Positions 30,967-40,138 of a stretch of 64,000 nt of DNA are shown here, in pieces. Below the pieces are notes generated by a model that saw nothing but the letters and a program-made list of their open reading frames with translations, did no database searches and was not told the DNA's origin. This stretch comes from Desulfoscipio geothermicus DSM 3669 (lineage in GTDB: Bacteria > Bacillota > Desulfotomaculia > Desulfotomaculales > Desulfallaceae), in NCBI RefSeq assembly GCF_900115975.1, contig NZ_FOYM01000004.1:1-64000 (forward strand), read 5' to 3'. Position numbers and translations under genes: made by a program. The number at the start of each line of letters is the position of its first letter. Position 1 is the stretch's first letter.

Positions 30967-31368
30967 GTGGCGCTGTTAGCAAAAATGCGCAGGGAGAGCG
31001 GGGGACAGGCGCTGGTGGAGTTTGCCCTGGTACTTCCCTTGCTGCTGCTGCTATTGATGGCTGTTTTTGAATTCGGAAACATTTTTCATTCCTACCTGAC
31101 TATAACCAATGCGGCCCGGGAAGGGGCCAGGCTGGGAGTGGTAAACCCGGATGCCGATATAGAAAATTGCGTCCGAACCGTGTGTTCGGCACTGGATACC
31201 GCGCAACTGGAAATAACCGTCGCCCCCCAGGATCCCGTCAACCGGAAACCCGGCTATTACTTGACGGTGGATGTGCGGTATAAAGTTTTTCTTATTACCC
31301 CTTTGTTAAGCAATTTCTTGCCGGACCCCCTGGATATCAGCGCCCGGTCAGTGATGAGGATTGAGTGA
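30967..31368 (+). CDS. tadE: TadE-like pseudopilin
   Basis: A 133-aa TadE family protein: short cytoplasmic N-terminus, G-Q-A-L-V-E-F-A-L-V-L-P-L-L-L-L processing/transmembrane motif, then the TadE signature N-A-A-R-E-G-A-R near residue 55 and an extracellular beta-rich part. GTG 30967. Pseudopilins of this class are needed for pilus biogenesis. Overlaps the next gene. Confidence 0.88.
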   Translation: MALLAKMRRESGGQALVEFALVLPLLLLLLMAVFEFGNIFHSYLTITNAAREGARLGVVNPDADIENCVRTVCSALDTAQLEITVAPQDPVNRKPGYYLTVDVRYKVFLITPLLSNFLPDPLDISARSVMRIE

Positions 31369-32374
31369 AGTGGGCAGCCTGGCAATCAACGTGGGTAAAA
31401 AATTGATGTTTGACAATAAAGGCACCGTCACCATTATCGTTGCCGCGGCGATGGTGGCGCTGATAGGCTTTTGCTCCCTGGTGGTGGATATAGGCAACCT
31501 GTTCCTGACCAGGCAGAGGTTGAACAACGCTTTGGACGCCGCCGTTCTGGCGGGGGTGCAGGAATTGCCGGGTTCCCCCGATGAGGCCCGGGACAAGGCT
31601 GCCCGCTGTTTTACAGATAACGGCATGGATATGGCTTCTCTGACCGGAGTTGACATTTCCGGCGACCGGCGCACAATAACGGCCACCGGTCAAGCAGATG
31701 TTGAATTTTTCCTGGCCCGGGTGCTGGGCATAACATCTTCCACGGTCAACTGTACCAGCGCTGCCCGAATTGACCTTTTAACCTCGGCGACGGACCTCGT
31801 GCCGGTGGGCATTAAAGAACCCCCGCCGGGCCAGACGCTGGAACCAGGACGGGAGTATGATTTAAAGATCTCAGCCCGGGACGCGAGCCATGATGATTGG
31901 TACAACTACCTGGGACCAGGCAACTGCGGGCTTTTGGACTTTCCGGGCGGTCCCCGCGGCAAGGGGTCCAGCGAGTGGCGGGAGGACTTTATGGAAGGGT
32001 ACGACGGCTGGTTGACCATGGGGGACGTGATTGACACCATTCCGGGAAACAGAAGCGGCCCGGTCAAGCAAGTGCTCGATGACAGGCTAAACAAAGCGCA
32101 AGATTGCAATTGCTACCCTGATAATTATGACCGTTCCTGCCCACGGGTGGTGCTGGTGCCCGTATATGTGCCGGTAGGGGAACCGGGTGACGACAATAAG
32201 GTAAGGAAAGTTGAGATAACTGGTTTTGCCCTGGTCCATTTAAGCAATTATGTCGATAACGGACAGGAGAGTTATATCAAAGCTGTGCTCATTGGCGGAT
32301 TTGCCGAGGGAGAAAGCGATCCCGGCACGCCCAGCGGAGATTTCGGGTGCTATAACATTAAATTGGTTAAATAA
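31361..32374 (+). CDS. tadG: TadG-like Tad pilus protein
   Basis: A 337-aa protein with the TadG N-terminal pattern: short cytoplasmic tail with D-N-K-G-T-V-T-I-I-V-A-A-A-M-V-A-L-I-G, a membrane helix, then Q-R-L-N-N-A-L-D-A-A-V-L-A-G. The large extracellular region contains several Cys (N-C-T-S, C-N-C, C-Y-N) and no vWA domain as found in some TadG proteins. The start is TTG 31361 or GTG 31370. It overlaps tadE by eight bases. Confidence 0.82.
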   Translation: MSEVGSLAINVGKKLMFDNKGTVTIIVAAAMVALIGFCSLVVDIGNLFLTRQRLNNALDAAVLAGVQELPGSPDEARDKAARCFTDNGMDMASLTGVDISGDRRTITATGQADVEFFLARVLGITSSTVNCTSAARIDLLTSATDLVPVGIKEPPPGQTLEPGREYDLKISARDASHDDWYNYLGPGNCGLLDFPGGPRGKGSSEWREDFMEGYDGWLTMGDVIDTIPGNRSGPVKQVLDDRLNKAQDCNCYPDNYDRSCPRVVLVPVYVPVGEPGDDNKVRKVEITGFALVHLSNYVDNGQESYIKAVLIGGFAEGESDPGTPSGDFGCYNIKLVK

Positions 32375-32443
32375 CCGGTCACACTTTCAACAAAAAACAA
32401 CTTTCAACACCCGGCACCTTAAGATGACAAAGGAGAATAACCC

Positions 32444-33154
32444 ATGAAAATGCACAGGATAAATGTTATTTTGCTGCTGGCGGTGGTTTTCGGGGTGGCT
32501 GCGGCCTACGGAGTGCTGCAGTATTTGAACGGCGTTCGGGCTGCATATGTGGAAAAAGGCCATTTTATTCAGGTGGCCGTGGCCGGGCAATATATACCGC
32601 CCAAAACCCGGGTTGCTCCGCAGATGTTTACCATGCGCGAAATACCTGCCAAGTATGTAAATAAAGACGCTGCGGTGGACCCCGGGGAGATTACGGGCAA
32701 GTTGACCAAAACGGCCATATATCCGGATGAACAAATTCTTCGGGGAAAGCTGGCGGGCAAAAATGACACTTCCGAGGGCCTGGCCTTTATTATTCCCGAA
32801 GGGAAAAGGGCGGTGACCGTGGCAGTAAATGAGGTATCGGGCGTTGCCGGCCTGGTCAGGCCGGGGGACAGCGTGGATGTATTGGTTACCTTTGAGGTCA
32901 CTGAAAAAACTCTGACTTCATTAATCCTGCAAGACATTACGGTGCTGGCCGTGGACCGGAATATGAGCGCCGCTGCCGGGCAGGGAAGTCAACAGGAAGC
33001 GGCCCGGACGGTAACCCTGTCCGTGACACCGCAGCAGGCCCAGCCCCTGGTGCTGGCCTCGGAGAAAGGCAGTATCAGGCTGATAATGCGCTCGCCCGCT
33101 GATGAAAAGATAGTCAATATTCCTTCCACCAATATGAACGGGCTGGTGAGATAA
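32444..33154 (+). CDS. cpaB: CpaB/RcpC-type pilus protein (SAF domain)
   Basis: A 236-aa protein: N-terminal membrane anchor, a SAF domain (V-A-G-Q-Y-I-P-P-K-T-R-V-A-P-Q-M-F) and an RcpC/CpaB C-terminal domain (R-A-V-T-V-A-V-N-E-V-S-G-V-A-G-L-V-R-P-G-D-S-V-D-V-L-V-T). CpaB is a periplasmic/wall-facing component of Tad machines. AAAGGAGAA precedes ATG 32444. Confidence 0.88.
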   Translation: MKMHRINVILLLAVVFGVAAAYGVLQYLNGVRAAYVEKGHFIQVAVAGQYIPPKTRVAPQMFTMREIPAKYVNKDAAVDPGEITGKLTKTAIYPDEQILRGKLAGKNDTSEGLAFIIPEGKRAVTVAVNEVSGVAGLVRPGDSVDVLVTFEVTEKTLTSLILQDITVLAVDRNMSAAAGQGSQQEAARTVTLSVTPQQAQPLVLASEKGSIRLIMRSPADEKIVNIPSTNMNGLVR

Positions 33155-33177
33155 CCAAAGAAAAGGGGGGCATCCCG

Positions 33178-34413
33178 GTGCAGCCGATCAGGCTTTTGAT
33201 AGTGGATGATGTGGAAAACACCAGGGAAGACATCAAGCGGTTTTTATACTTCGAGGAGGATATGGAAGTGGTCGGGGAAGCGGCTACCGGGGAGGAGGCC
33301 GTGGATCTGGCCAACAGTTTAAAACCCGACGTTATATTAATGGATATAAACCTGCCCGGGATGGACGGCATCAGTGCCACGGAAATTATTTCGGTGCAGG
33401 TGCCCGAGGCGGCCATTATCATCATTTCCATTCAGGGAGAAAAAGAGTACCTCAAAAAAGCCATGGCCGCCGGTGCCAGGGATTACCTGGTCAAGCCCTT
33501 TACCAGCACGGACCTGGCCGATACCGTGCGACGGGCCAATGATTTTTCCCGTAAGCGGCACCTGCGCCTCGTGGGCGAAGGGGAAAAGCCGGCTGCCAGG
33601 CGGGGGAAATCTCCGGGCAAAATTATTACTTTTTTCAGCACCAAGGGCGGTGTGGGCAAAACCACGCTGGCCTGTAACCTGGCCATAGCCCTGGCGGCGG
33701 AAAAGGGCAAAAGCGTGGTGCTGGTGGACCTCGACCTCCAGGGCGGCGACGTGACGGTAATATTGAATCTGGTTGCTTCGCAAACCATTGCCGACCTGGT
33801 GCAGGAGGACCTGGAAAACGATATAGCGGTTACGGATACCTTTCTCGCCGCGCATTTTTCCGGTATCAAGGTGCTCTGCGCCCCCAACAGCCCGGAACAG
33901 GCGGAACTGGTGACTCAGGACCATGTTACGGCTATAATCGGTTATCTTAGAACGAAGTATGAGTATGTGATAGTTGATACGGCGCCGTCGTACAGTGAAG
34001 TAAACCTGAATATCCTGGAAATAACCGACAAGGTGCTGGTGCCGGTCACCCAGGACCTGCCCACACTCCGGCACGTCCGTTCTGCTATGGAGGTGTTGAA
34101 CGCCTTGCGTTACACGGAAAAAATAGTTTTATTGCTCAACCAGCTGCGGCCTGACGGCATCAGTGTCAAAGACCTGGAAAAAAACCTGGGATGTTCCATG
34201 ACCACGGTGATTCCCACCGATGATAAGACGGTGCTGCAGTCTGTAAACAAGGGACAGCCCTTTGTGCTGGCCCAAAAAAAAAGCCGGGTGGCCGGAAGCG
34301 TTGTCGAATTGGCTGATCAACTTTGCGCCGTGAAAACACCGGAGAAAGAAAATCCCGCTCAAGGGGCGGCCAGGTTCAACCCCATTAAAAAAATATTCAG
34401 CTTGTCGAGGTGA
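33178..34413 (+). CDS. tadZ: TadZ/CpaE: receiver domain fused to a ParA/MinD-like ATPase
   Basis: A 411-aa protein. Residues 1-120 form a CheY-like receiver with a phosphorylatable Asp in D-V-I-L-M-D-I-N-L-P-G and a conserved K-P-F. Residues about 145-400 form a deviant Walker A ATPase (S-T-K-G-G-V-G-K-T-T-L-A-C-N-L-A, D-L-D-L-Q-G-G-D). TadZ localises the pilus machine to a pole or focus. In many TadZ the receiver is degenerate; here its acidic and Lys residues appear intact, so input from a histidine kinase is possible. GTG 33178 with AAAGGGGGG upstream. Confidence 0.9.
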   Translation: MQPIRLLIVDDVENTREDIKRFLYFEEDMEVVGEAATGEEAVDLANSLKPDVILMDINLPGMDGISATEIISVQVPEAAIIIISIQGEKEYLKKAMAAGARDYLVKPFTSTDLADTVRRANDFSRKRHLRLVGEGEKPAARRGKSPGKIITFFSTKGGVGKTTLACNLAIALAAEKGKSVVLVDLDLQGGDVTVILNLVASQTIADLVQEDLENDIAVTDTFLAAHFSGIKVLCAPNSPEQAELVTQDHVTAIIGYLRTKYEYVIVDTAPSYSEVNLNILEITDKVLVPVTQDLPTLRHVRSAMEVLNALRYTEKIVLLLNQLRPDGISVKDLEKNLGCSMTTVIPTDDKTVLQSVNKGQPFVLAQKKSRVAGSVVELADQLCAVKTPEKENPAQGAARFNPIKKIFSLSR

Positions 34414-34419
34414 TAAACG

Positions 34420-35757
34420 GTGTCCCTGTTGGAACGTCTGGAAAAAAGCAATCTGGAAAAAACAGCGCCTCCGGTTGGGCCGGCCAAGGATACTTATAAA
34501 GAGCTCCGGGCCGATCTGCATAAAAAAGTAATTGCCGAGCTTTCCGGCGTCCAAATGAGCCCCGACGGCGACATGCAAGAGATGGCCCGTAAAATAGAAG
34601 CGCTGGTTATGGAGCACCTGGCCGGGTTGAACGGGGGTATGTCCAGACTGGACAAAGAACGGCTGGTGGAGGAAATCACCAATGACGCCATCGGTTACGG
34701 ACCCATAACCCCGCTGCTGGAGGACCCGGATATCACCGAGGTGATGGTGAACGGGGCCGACACGGTATATATAGAGCGCAACGGCAGCTTGATATTGACG
34801 GGCATAAAATTCAGGGATAACGACCACGTACATCACGTTATAGAAAAAATAGTGGCCCCCATAGGGCGGCGCATAGATGAAAGTTCGCCGATGGTGGATG
34901 CCAGGCTGCCCGACGGTTCCCGGGTGAACGTGATCATTCCGCCGCTGGCCCTTACCGGTCCTACCATTACTATTCGTAAATTCTACCGGGACCCGTTGCA
35001 GGTGGACGACCTGATCAAGCTGGGCACGCTGACGGCGGAAATGGCGGAGTTCCTCGAAGCCTGTGTCAAGGCGCGACTGAATATAGTCGTTTCCGGCGGT
35101 ACCGGCAGCGGCAAAACCACTACTTTAAACGTGCTGTCTTCCTTTATACCCAGCAATGAAAGGATCGTCACCGTCGAGGATTCAGCGGAACTGCAATTGC
35201 GGCAGGACCATGTAATTACCCTGGAAAGCCGGCCGCCCAACGTCGAGGGCAAGGGGGCCGTCACCATTCGCGACCTGGTGCGCAACTGCCTGCGCATGCG
35301 CCCCGACCGGATAGTGGTGGGCGAAGTGCGCAGCGGTGAAGCCCTGGACATGCTGCAGGCCATGAACACGGGGCATGACGGTTCTTTGACCACCGGGCAT
35401 GCCAACTCGCCCCGGGATATAATATCCCGCCTGGAAACCATGGTTTTGATGGCGGGTATGGAGATTCCGGTGCGGGCCATCAGGGAACAAATAGCATCCG
35501 CCATTGATTTGATTATTCAACAGAGCAGGATGAAGGACGGCACCCGCAAGATCACGCACATTACCGAGGTGCAGGGCATGGAGGGGGATGTTATCACCTT
35601 GCAGGACCTGTTTGTTTTCCGCCAGACCGGGGTTGATGAGAACGGCAAGATTACGGGCCGGTTTGAGGCCACCGGCATTCAGCCACGGTTTATGGATCGC
35701 CTGGAGGCTTACGGCATCAAGTTACGCGCTGATCTTTTCGCGGGGGGGTACTGGTAA
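34420..35757 (+). CDS. tadA: TadA/CpaF secretion ATPase
   Basis: A 445-aa type II/IV secretion ATPase of the TadA (VirB11-like) class: N-terminal helical domain, I-T-P-L-L-E-D-P-D-I-T-E-V-M-V-N-G, Walker A S-G-G-T-G-S-G-K-T-T-T-L-N, Asp box, Walker B region R-P-D-R-I-V-V-G-E-V-R and the His box G-H-D-G-S-L-T-T-G-H-A. It powers pilus extension (and in some Tad systems retraction). GTG 34420, six bases after the tadZ stop. Confidence 0.92.
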   Translation: MSLLERLEKSNLEKTAPPVGPAKDTYKELRADLHKKVIAELSGVQMSPDGDMQEMARKIEALVMEHLAGLNGGMSRLDKERLVEEITNDAIGYGPITPLLEDPDITEVMVNGADTVYIERNGSLILTGIKFRDNDHVHHVIEKIVAPIGRRIDESSPMVDARLPDGSRVNVIIPPLALTGPTITIRKFYRDPLQVDDLIKLGTLTAEMAEFLEACVKARLNIVVSGGTGSGKTTTLNVLSSFIPSNERIVTVEDSAELQLRQDHVITLESRPPNVEGKGAVTIRDLVRNCLRMRPDRIVVGEVRSGEALDMLQAMNTGHDGSLTTGHANSPRDIISRLETMVLMAGMEIPVRAIREQIASAIDLIIQQSRMKDGTRKITHITEVQGMEGDVITLQDLFVFRQTGVDENGKITGRFEATGIQPRFMDRLEAYGIKLRADLFAGGYW

Positions 35758-35759
35758 TT

Positions 35760-36734
35760 GTGGAAACCAAATATATCTCCGGGCTTGTTTTTATTAGCGT
35801 GTTGCTGACGGTGCTGGGGCTGTACCGGCCGGCGCTTGCCGACCAGCAGGAGTTTTCCCGCCGGTTGAGCCGGATAATGAAAAAAAAGGAGCCCGGCTCC
35901 GGGGAGGATCGGAAAGGCCTCCCCGGTGGTTACAGGGGCATTGTCCGGGGTCTGAACCGGGCGCTGGGTAAACTGGTTGTCACCGCCCGGCTCAAGCAGT
36001 GGATGGAAAAGGAACTGACCAAGGCCGACCTGCCCCTGCGGGGGGAAGAATTCCTGGCCTTCTCTTTGGCGGGTATTGGTGCGGCGGTCCTAATCGCTAT
36101 TCTGGTAACAGGCAGCTTGCTGATGACGTTGCTGGCGTTGATTGTCCTACTGCCCGTTCCCTATCTTTTCATCCAGCGGGCCAGACATAAACGCCTGGCC
36201 AGATTAAACGCCCAAATCGGGGATGCCCTGACGATTATAGCCAATTCGCTGCGGTCCGGTTTCAGCTTTTTGCAAGCCATGGAACTGGTCCGGAAGGAAA
36301 TGCCCGATCCCATTGCCAGGGAATTCGGGCGTACTTTCCAGGAAGTGAACCTGGGCACCCCGACAGAGCAGGCCCTGCTAAACATGGTGGAGCGGGCCGG
36401 CAGCGACGATCTGGAGATGGTCATCACGGCGGTATTGATCCAGCGGCAGGTGGGGGGCAACCTGGCGGAGGTGCTGGATAAGATTGCCCATACCATGCGA
36501 GAGCGGATTCGTGTCAAGGGGGAAATAAAAACCCTCACCGCCCAGGGGCGCATCTCCGGCGTGGTAGTGGGCCTGTTGCCCGTGGGTCTGGCCTTGTTTT
36601 TGTCGGCTATTAATCCGGAATATCTCGCTGTTCTTTTTACCACCCGGCTGGGGCTGGTAATGCTGGGCGTGGCCTTGGTAGCCCAGACCACCGGCTTTTT
36701 GATCATCAGGCGGATAGTGGACATCAGGTATTGA
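35760..36734 (+). CDS. tadB: TadB pilus platform protein
   Basis: A 324-aa inner-membrane protein with an N-terminal helix and three C-terminal helices flanking a T2SSF (GspF-like) domain (N-S-L-R-S-G-F-S-F-L-Q-A-M-E-L-V ... E-V-N-L-G-T-P ... I-Q-R-Q-V-G-G-N-L-A-E-V-L). TadB and TadC form the platform turned by TadA. GTG 35760 lies immediately after tadA; the end overlaps the upstream region of tadC. Confidence 0.9.
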   Translation: METKYISGLVFISVLLTVLGLYRPALADQQEFSRRLSRIMKKKEPGSGEDRKGLPGGYRGIVRGLNRALGKLVVTARLKQWMEKELTKADLPLRGEEFLAFSLAGIGAAVLIAILVTGSLLMTLLALIVLLPVPYLFIQRARHKRLARLNAQIGDALTIIANSLRSGFSFLQAMELVRKEMPDPIAREFGRTFQEVNLGTPTEQALLNMVERAGSDDLEMVITAVLIQRQVGGNLAEVLDKIAHTMRERIRVKGEIKTLTAQGRISGVVVGLLPVGLALFLSAINPEYLAVLFTTRLGLVMLGVALVAQTTGFLIIRRIVDIRY

Positions 36735-36745
36735 ACGGGGGGGTA

Positions 36746-37666
36746 ATGATGCTTTACTTGTTGTCGCTGGTTTTCGGAGCTGCTTTTTTTACGTTCCTGC
36801 TGGGTTACGTTTTTATCTTCGGTGAACGAATTACGCTGGCCAGGCGGGTTAACCAGGTGGTGGGGGCGCCGCCCGCAACCATTAGGGAGAAGGAATTGAG
36901 CGCTCCCTTTGCCGCGCGGGTAATTAAGCCGCTGATGGCGAAAGCGGCCGCGGTGTTGGTCAGGATACTCCCGTCGGAAAAGGAGGCGGCGCTGCGGAAT
37001 AAGCTGGTCCGCGCCGGTCTTACGGAACGTTTAACTCCGGTGGAAGTGATGGTGTTCAAGTACCTGGGCGCCGGGCTGCTGGGTTTGGCCGCCGTGTTTA
37101 TTGCCGGTGTAGCCGGCGGATCGCTGGTCAAATCCACCTGTATCATTGTGCTGGCCGTGGCGGTGGGTCTGATGCTGCCGGAATATTACTTGGTGACCAG
37201 GGCCAGGCGCCGAAACGCGGAGGTGGAAGCCGCCCTGCCGCAAATCCTGGACCTGCTGACGGTAAGCGTGGAGGCGGGCCTGGGTTTTGACGGCGCTGTT
37301 TCCAAGGTAATAGAAAAAACCAGGGGGGTGCTGGCGCTGGAGTTGAAAAAGATGATGCAGGAAGTCCGGGTGGGGAAAACCAGGCGCGAGGCCTTAAAGG
37401 ACCTGGCCGGCAGGTTTGATGTCAATGATCTGAACAATTTTGTGAGCGCCGTGATACTGGGTGAACAGCTGGGCATCAGCATCGGCAACGTTATGCGGCG
37501 ACAGGCGGACCAGATCAGACTGCGCAGGCGCCAGCAGGCCGAGGAAAGGGCCATGAAAGCCCCGGTAAAAATGCTCTTCCCGCTGGTGTTCATGATTTTT
37601 CCCGCATTGTTTATCATTATTCTGGGTCCCGGGGCCATTCAAATTTACCGGTCGTTTATCCGGTAA
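36746..37666 (+). CDS. tadC: TadC pilus platform protein
   Basis: A 306-aa T2SSF-domain membrane protein paralogous to TadB (L-P-Q-I-L-D-L-L-T-V-S-V-E-A-G-L-G-F-D ... E-V-R-V-G-K-T-R-R-E-A ... I-L-G-E-Q-L-G-I-S-I-G-N-V). ATG 36746 after GGGGGGTA is favoured over the in-frame TTG 36731. It completes the core Tad gene order TadZ-TadA-TadB-TadC. Confidence 0.9.
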   Translation: MMLYLLSLVFGAAFFTFLLGYVFIFGERITLARRVNQVVGAPPATIREKELSAPFAARVIKPLMAKAAAVLVRILPSEKEAALRNKLVRAGLTERLTPVEVMVFKYLGAGLLGLAAVFIAGVAGGSLVKSTCIIVLAVAVGLMLPEYYLVTRARRRNAEVEAALPQILDLLTVSVEAGLGFDGAVSKVIEKTRGVLALELKKMMQEVRVGKTRREALKDLAGRFDVNDLNNFVSAVILGEQLGISIGNVMRRQADQIRLRRRQQAEERAMKAPVKMLFPLVFMIFPALFIIILGPGAIQIYRSFIR

Positions 37667-37680
37667 CGGGCGGAGGTGGC

Positions 37681-38052
37681 ATGTTGGCAGGCAATTTGCT
37701 GTTACTGAATAAATCCCGGGACACGGTTATCGGGGACCGGGTGCTGCTGGCCGGGACTTTCGCACAGCGTTTGCGGGGCCTTTGGGGACTGGATCGCGAT
37801 GATTTTCCGGCCGGGTCGGCACTGGTTATCGCCCCTTGCAAACAGGTACACACCTGGTTCATGCGTTTTCCCATTGATGTATTGTTCGTGGATCAAGACG
37901 GTTTGGTTTTAAAGGTCGTACCTTGCCTGCAGCCATACAGAATCAGCCCATACCTGAAAAGGGCCCGGATGGTTATAGAACTGCCTCCGGGCACCATCGG
38001 CGAAACCGGCACTGCGGAAAACGATGTATTAAATATTTCTGACCGGAGGTAG
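37681..38052 (+). CDS. DUF192-family protein
   Basis: A 123-aa DUF192 protein: A-G-T-F-A-Q-R-L-R-G-L, C-x-Q-V-H-T-W-F-M-R-F-P-I-D-V-L-F-V-D and V-I-E-L-P-P-G-T-I. The family forms a small beta-barrel of unknown function and is frequently found at the end of Tad loci in Firmicutes. GGAGGTGGC precedes ATG 37681. Unlike many members it has no signal peptide. Confidence 0.85.
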   Translation: MLAGNLLLLNKSRDTVIGDRVLLAGTFAQRLRGLWGLDRDDFPAGSALVIAPCKQVHTWFMRFPIDVLFVDQDGLVLKVVPCLQPYRISPYLKRARMVIELPPGTIGETGTAENDVLNISDRR

Positions 38053-38056
38053 AAAC

Positions 38057-39361
38057 ATGAAAATACCGGGACGGGGGCAATTTTCCATCACCACTAAAAT
38101 AGCCGCCGGCTTGAGCCTGTTGATAACTTTTTTAATGTTGATGATGGGGCTGGTGATGTGGGGATACCTGAAAATGACCGTGCAAACCCAGCATTTACAG
38201 CAAGTTTTTAAAAACTTCAGCGTGTTCTGGGGAGCTATCACCACGGCTTCCATTATTGCCGGAATATTTTTGGCCATGTTGATCAGTAAACGCATTTTGA
38301 ATCAGCCCATCAAGGACCTGGTGACGGCCACGGAGAATATCGCCGCCGGGGACGTTTCCGGGAAAGTAAATCTCCGGCACCGGGATGAACTGGGCAACCT
38401 GGCCGCGTCCTTCAACATGATGACCGGTTACCTGGCCAATCTTTTTCGTTCCATCACTTCCTATACGAACGAACTGGTCAAGTCTTCCCAGTCTTTAAGT
38501 TTGCACTTGAAGTCCACCGCCAGTTCCTCCGGGCGGCTGATCGAATCCATGCATCAGCATACCGGTAAAATGGAAGAGCAAATTGAACTGCTGCAGGGGT
38601 GCGCCGATCTGGCCTGCGAGCTTGTGGATCAGGTTGAACAAACCGGGCGGGCCCTGCAGCGGTCCGCCGGTGCGATGGCCGCTGCCGTGGATGCCGGGCG
38701 GGAACCCGGCGCATTGCTGGGCGGGGCGCTTGATGACGTGGGGGAAATCGGCCGAACCCTGCGGGAAATGCAAACGGCGGTGAGGGCCGGTAAAGAAACC
38801 CTACTGGAAGTGGAGCGGATAGCCGGGTTGTTTGCCGATTACCTTGACCGCAGCCGCACGTTTAATTTCAATATTGCCGTGGAAGTGGCCAAAATGGGCG
38901 GGGCCAACATGGCGGACACTTTGGAGGAGTTACAGAAGCTGGCCGATGAGGGTATGGAAAATACCAGGGAGATTATCCATAAAATCAAGCTGGCCGGAGA
39001 AGCCGCCAGTAATATGGATGAAGTGTTGGAAAAAAATATTACGGCAGCCCAAAAGGGGCAAAAAAGTATGGAAGAAACCGGTGAGTGCTGGGGGAAGATA
39101 AGCAATAGGCTGAACCGGGAAAAAGATGCGGTCGATAAACTGATGACGGCCTGGGCGGAGAACAGGAAGCAGGGGGAGCAGTTGCTGGAGACCCTGGATA
39201 TTGTAATGAGCGGCCTGAAAAAATCGGCCCAAACCATCGCCGCCACCGGGGAGGCCGGCCATAAGCAGGCGGAACTGCTGGCTGAACTGGAAGCAATCTT
39301 GCGCAAAATGTTGCGGGTGTCCAATACTTTAAACAACCTGTGCTTACAATTCAAAATCTAA
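38057..39361 (+). CDS. HAMP-domain, MCP-like protein with a divergent signalling tip
   Basis: A 434-aa membrane protein: two N-terminal helices (about 15-40 and 55-75) with almost no sensor loop, a HAMP domain (P-I-K-D-L-V-T-A-T-E-N-I-A-A-G-D-V-S-G-K-V ... D-E-L-G-N-L-A-A-S-F-N-M-M), then a long coiled-coil rod. Where chemoreceptors have the CheA-binding tip, this protein has F-N-F-N-I-A-V-E-V-A-K-M-G-G-A-N-M-A-D-T: the helix register matches but the near-invariant E-A-A-R-A-G-E core is lost. It ends the Tad operon, four bases after the DUF192 gene. It may sense contact or position within the pilus machine rather than drive chemotaxis (inference). Confidence 0.75.
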   Translation: MKIPGRGQFSITTKIAAGLSLLITFLMLMMGLVMWGYLKMTVQTQHLQQVFKNFSVFWGAITTASIIAGIFLAMLISKRILNQPIKDLVTATENIAAGDVSGKVNLRHRDELGNLAASFNMMTGYLANLFRSITSYTNELVKSSQSLSLHLKSTASSSGRLIESMHQHTGKMEEQIELLQGCADLACELVDQVEQTGRALQRSAGAMAAAVDAGREPGALLGGALDDVGEIGRTLREMQTAVRAGKETLLEVERIAGLFADYLDRSRTFNFNIAVEVAKMGGANMADTLEELQKLADEGMENTREIIHKIKLAGEAASNMDEVLEKNITAAQKGQKSMEETGECWGKISNRLNREKDAVDKLMTAWAENRKQGEQLLETLDIVMSGLKKSAQTIAATGEAGHKQAELLAELEAILRKMLRVSNTLNNLCLQFKI

Positions 39362-39429
39362 ACTTGGGACTGCATGCCCGGTAATATACTCCTGAAAAGA
39401 ATGGGTAAAAAGTCCCGGTAAAATACGCA

Positions 39430-39459
39430 AAACCCCTCCAATTTACGGGCGGGGTTTTT
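39430..39459. terminator. Bidirectional terminator between the Tad operon and the response regulator
   Basis: AAACCCC-TCC-AATTTAC-GGG-CGGGGTTTTTT; T run on the plus strand, and it abuts the stop of the minus-strand regulator. Confidence 0.75.
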
Positions 39460-40109
39460 TAAATGTCCACTAGTTTCTCTTTGATCGCCAGCAAAGCGGC
39501 CTGGGTGCGGTCGGAAACGTTCAGTTTTTGAAATATATTGGTCAGGTGGTTTTTGACGGTTTTTTCACTGATAAACAGCTTGCCGGCAATTACTTTATTG
39601 GAATCGCCGTTGGCCACCAGGCGCAGCACTTCGATTTCCCTGTCGGTCAAACCCCAGGGCCTGTTTTCCGGTGGTTTGGTGGAGAGTTTATTCAACTGGT
39701 TAAATATTTTGGCCGTCAAGGACGGAGAAATGAAGGATTTTCCTTCGGCTACCTGTAAAATGGTGTCGATGAGCTGGTCGGGGCTGATATCCTTCAACAA
39801 GTAAGCGGCAATGCCGTTTTTAATCATCTCAATAATATATTCGTCCTGGTCATGGATGGTCAGGGCAATAACCTCGGTGGCCGGCAATTCTTGCTTGATG
39901 GTCCGGCACACTTCAACGCCCGTTATGTCCGGCAGGTTAATGTCCAGCAAAACAATGTCCGGCTGCCGGGTGCGGCAGATACTGATGGCCTCCTTGCCGT
40001 TGGCCGCTTCAGCCAGCACCTTGATGCGTTCTTCCAATCCAAGTGTTTTGCGGATACCTTCTCTGATGAGGGCGTGGTCATCCACTATCAGTACGGTAAT
40101 TTGCTGCAA
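39459..40109 (-). CDS. NarL/DegU-type response regulator
   Basis: A 216-aa regulator: receiver with D-D-H, phosphoacceptor Asp in D-I-V-L-L-D-I-N-L-P-D, and conserved Lys in L-L-K-D; then a LuxR-type helix-turn-helix (L-T-D-R-E-I-E-V-L-R-L-V-A-N-G-D-S-N-K-V-I-A ... S-E-K-T-V-K-N-H-L-T-N-I-F-Q-K-L). Downstream of the cytosolic kinase in a two-gene operon. Its position next to the Tad and coat genes suggests control of motility/adhesion or development, as DegU does in Bacillus. Confidence 0.9.
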   Translation of the reverse strand: MQQITVLIVDDHALIREGIRKTLGLEERIKVLAEAANGKEAISICRTRQPDIVLLDINLPDITGVEVCRTIKQELPATEVIALTIHDQDEYIIEMIKNGIAAYLLKDISPDQLIDTILQVAEGKSFISPSLTAKIFNQLNKLSTKPPENRPWGLTDREIEVLRLVANGDSNKVIAGKLFISEKTVKNHLTNIFQKLNVSDRTQAALLAIKEKLVDI

Positions 40110-40138
40110 TTTCCAATGCCCCCCTTGCTATTGCCAGT

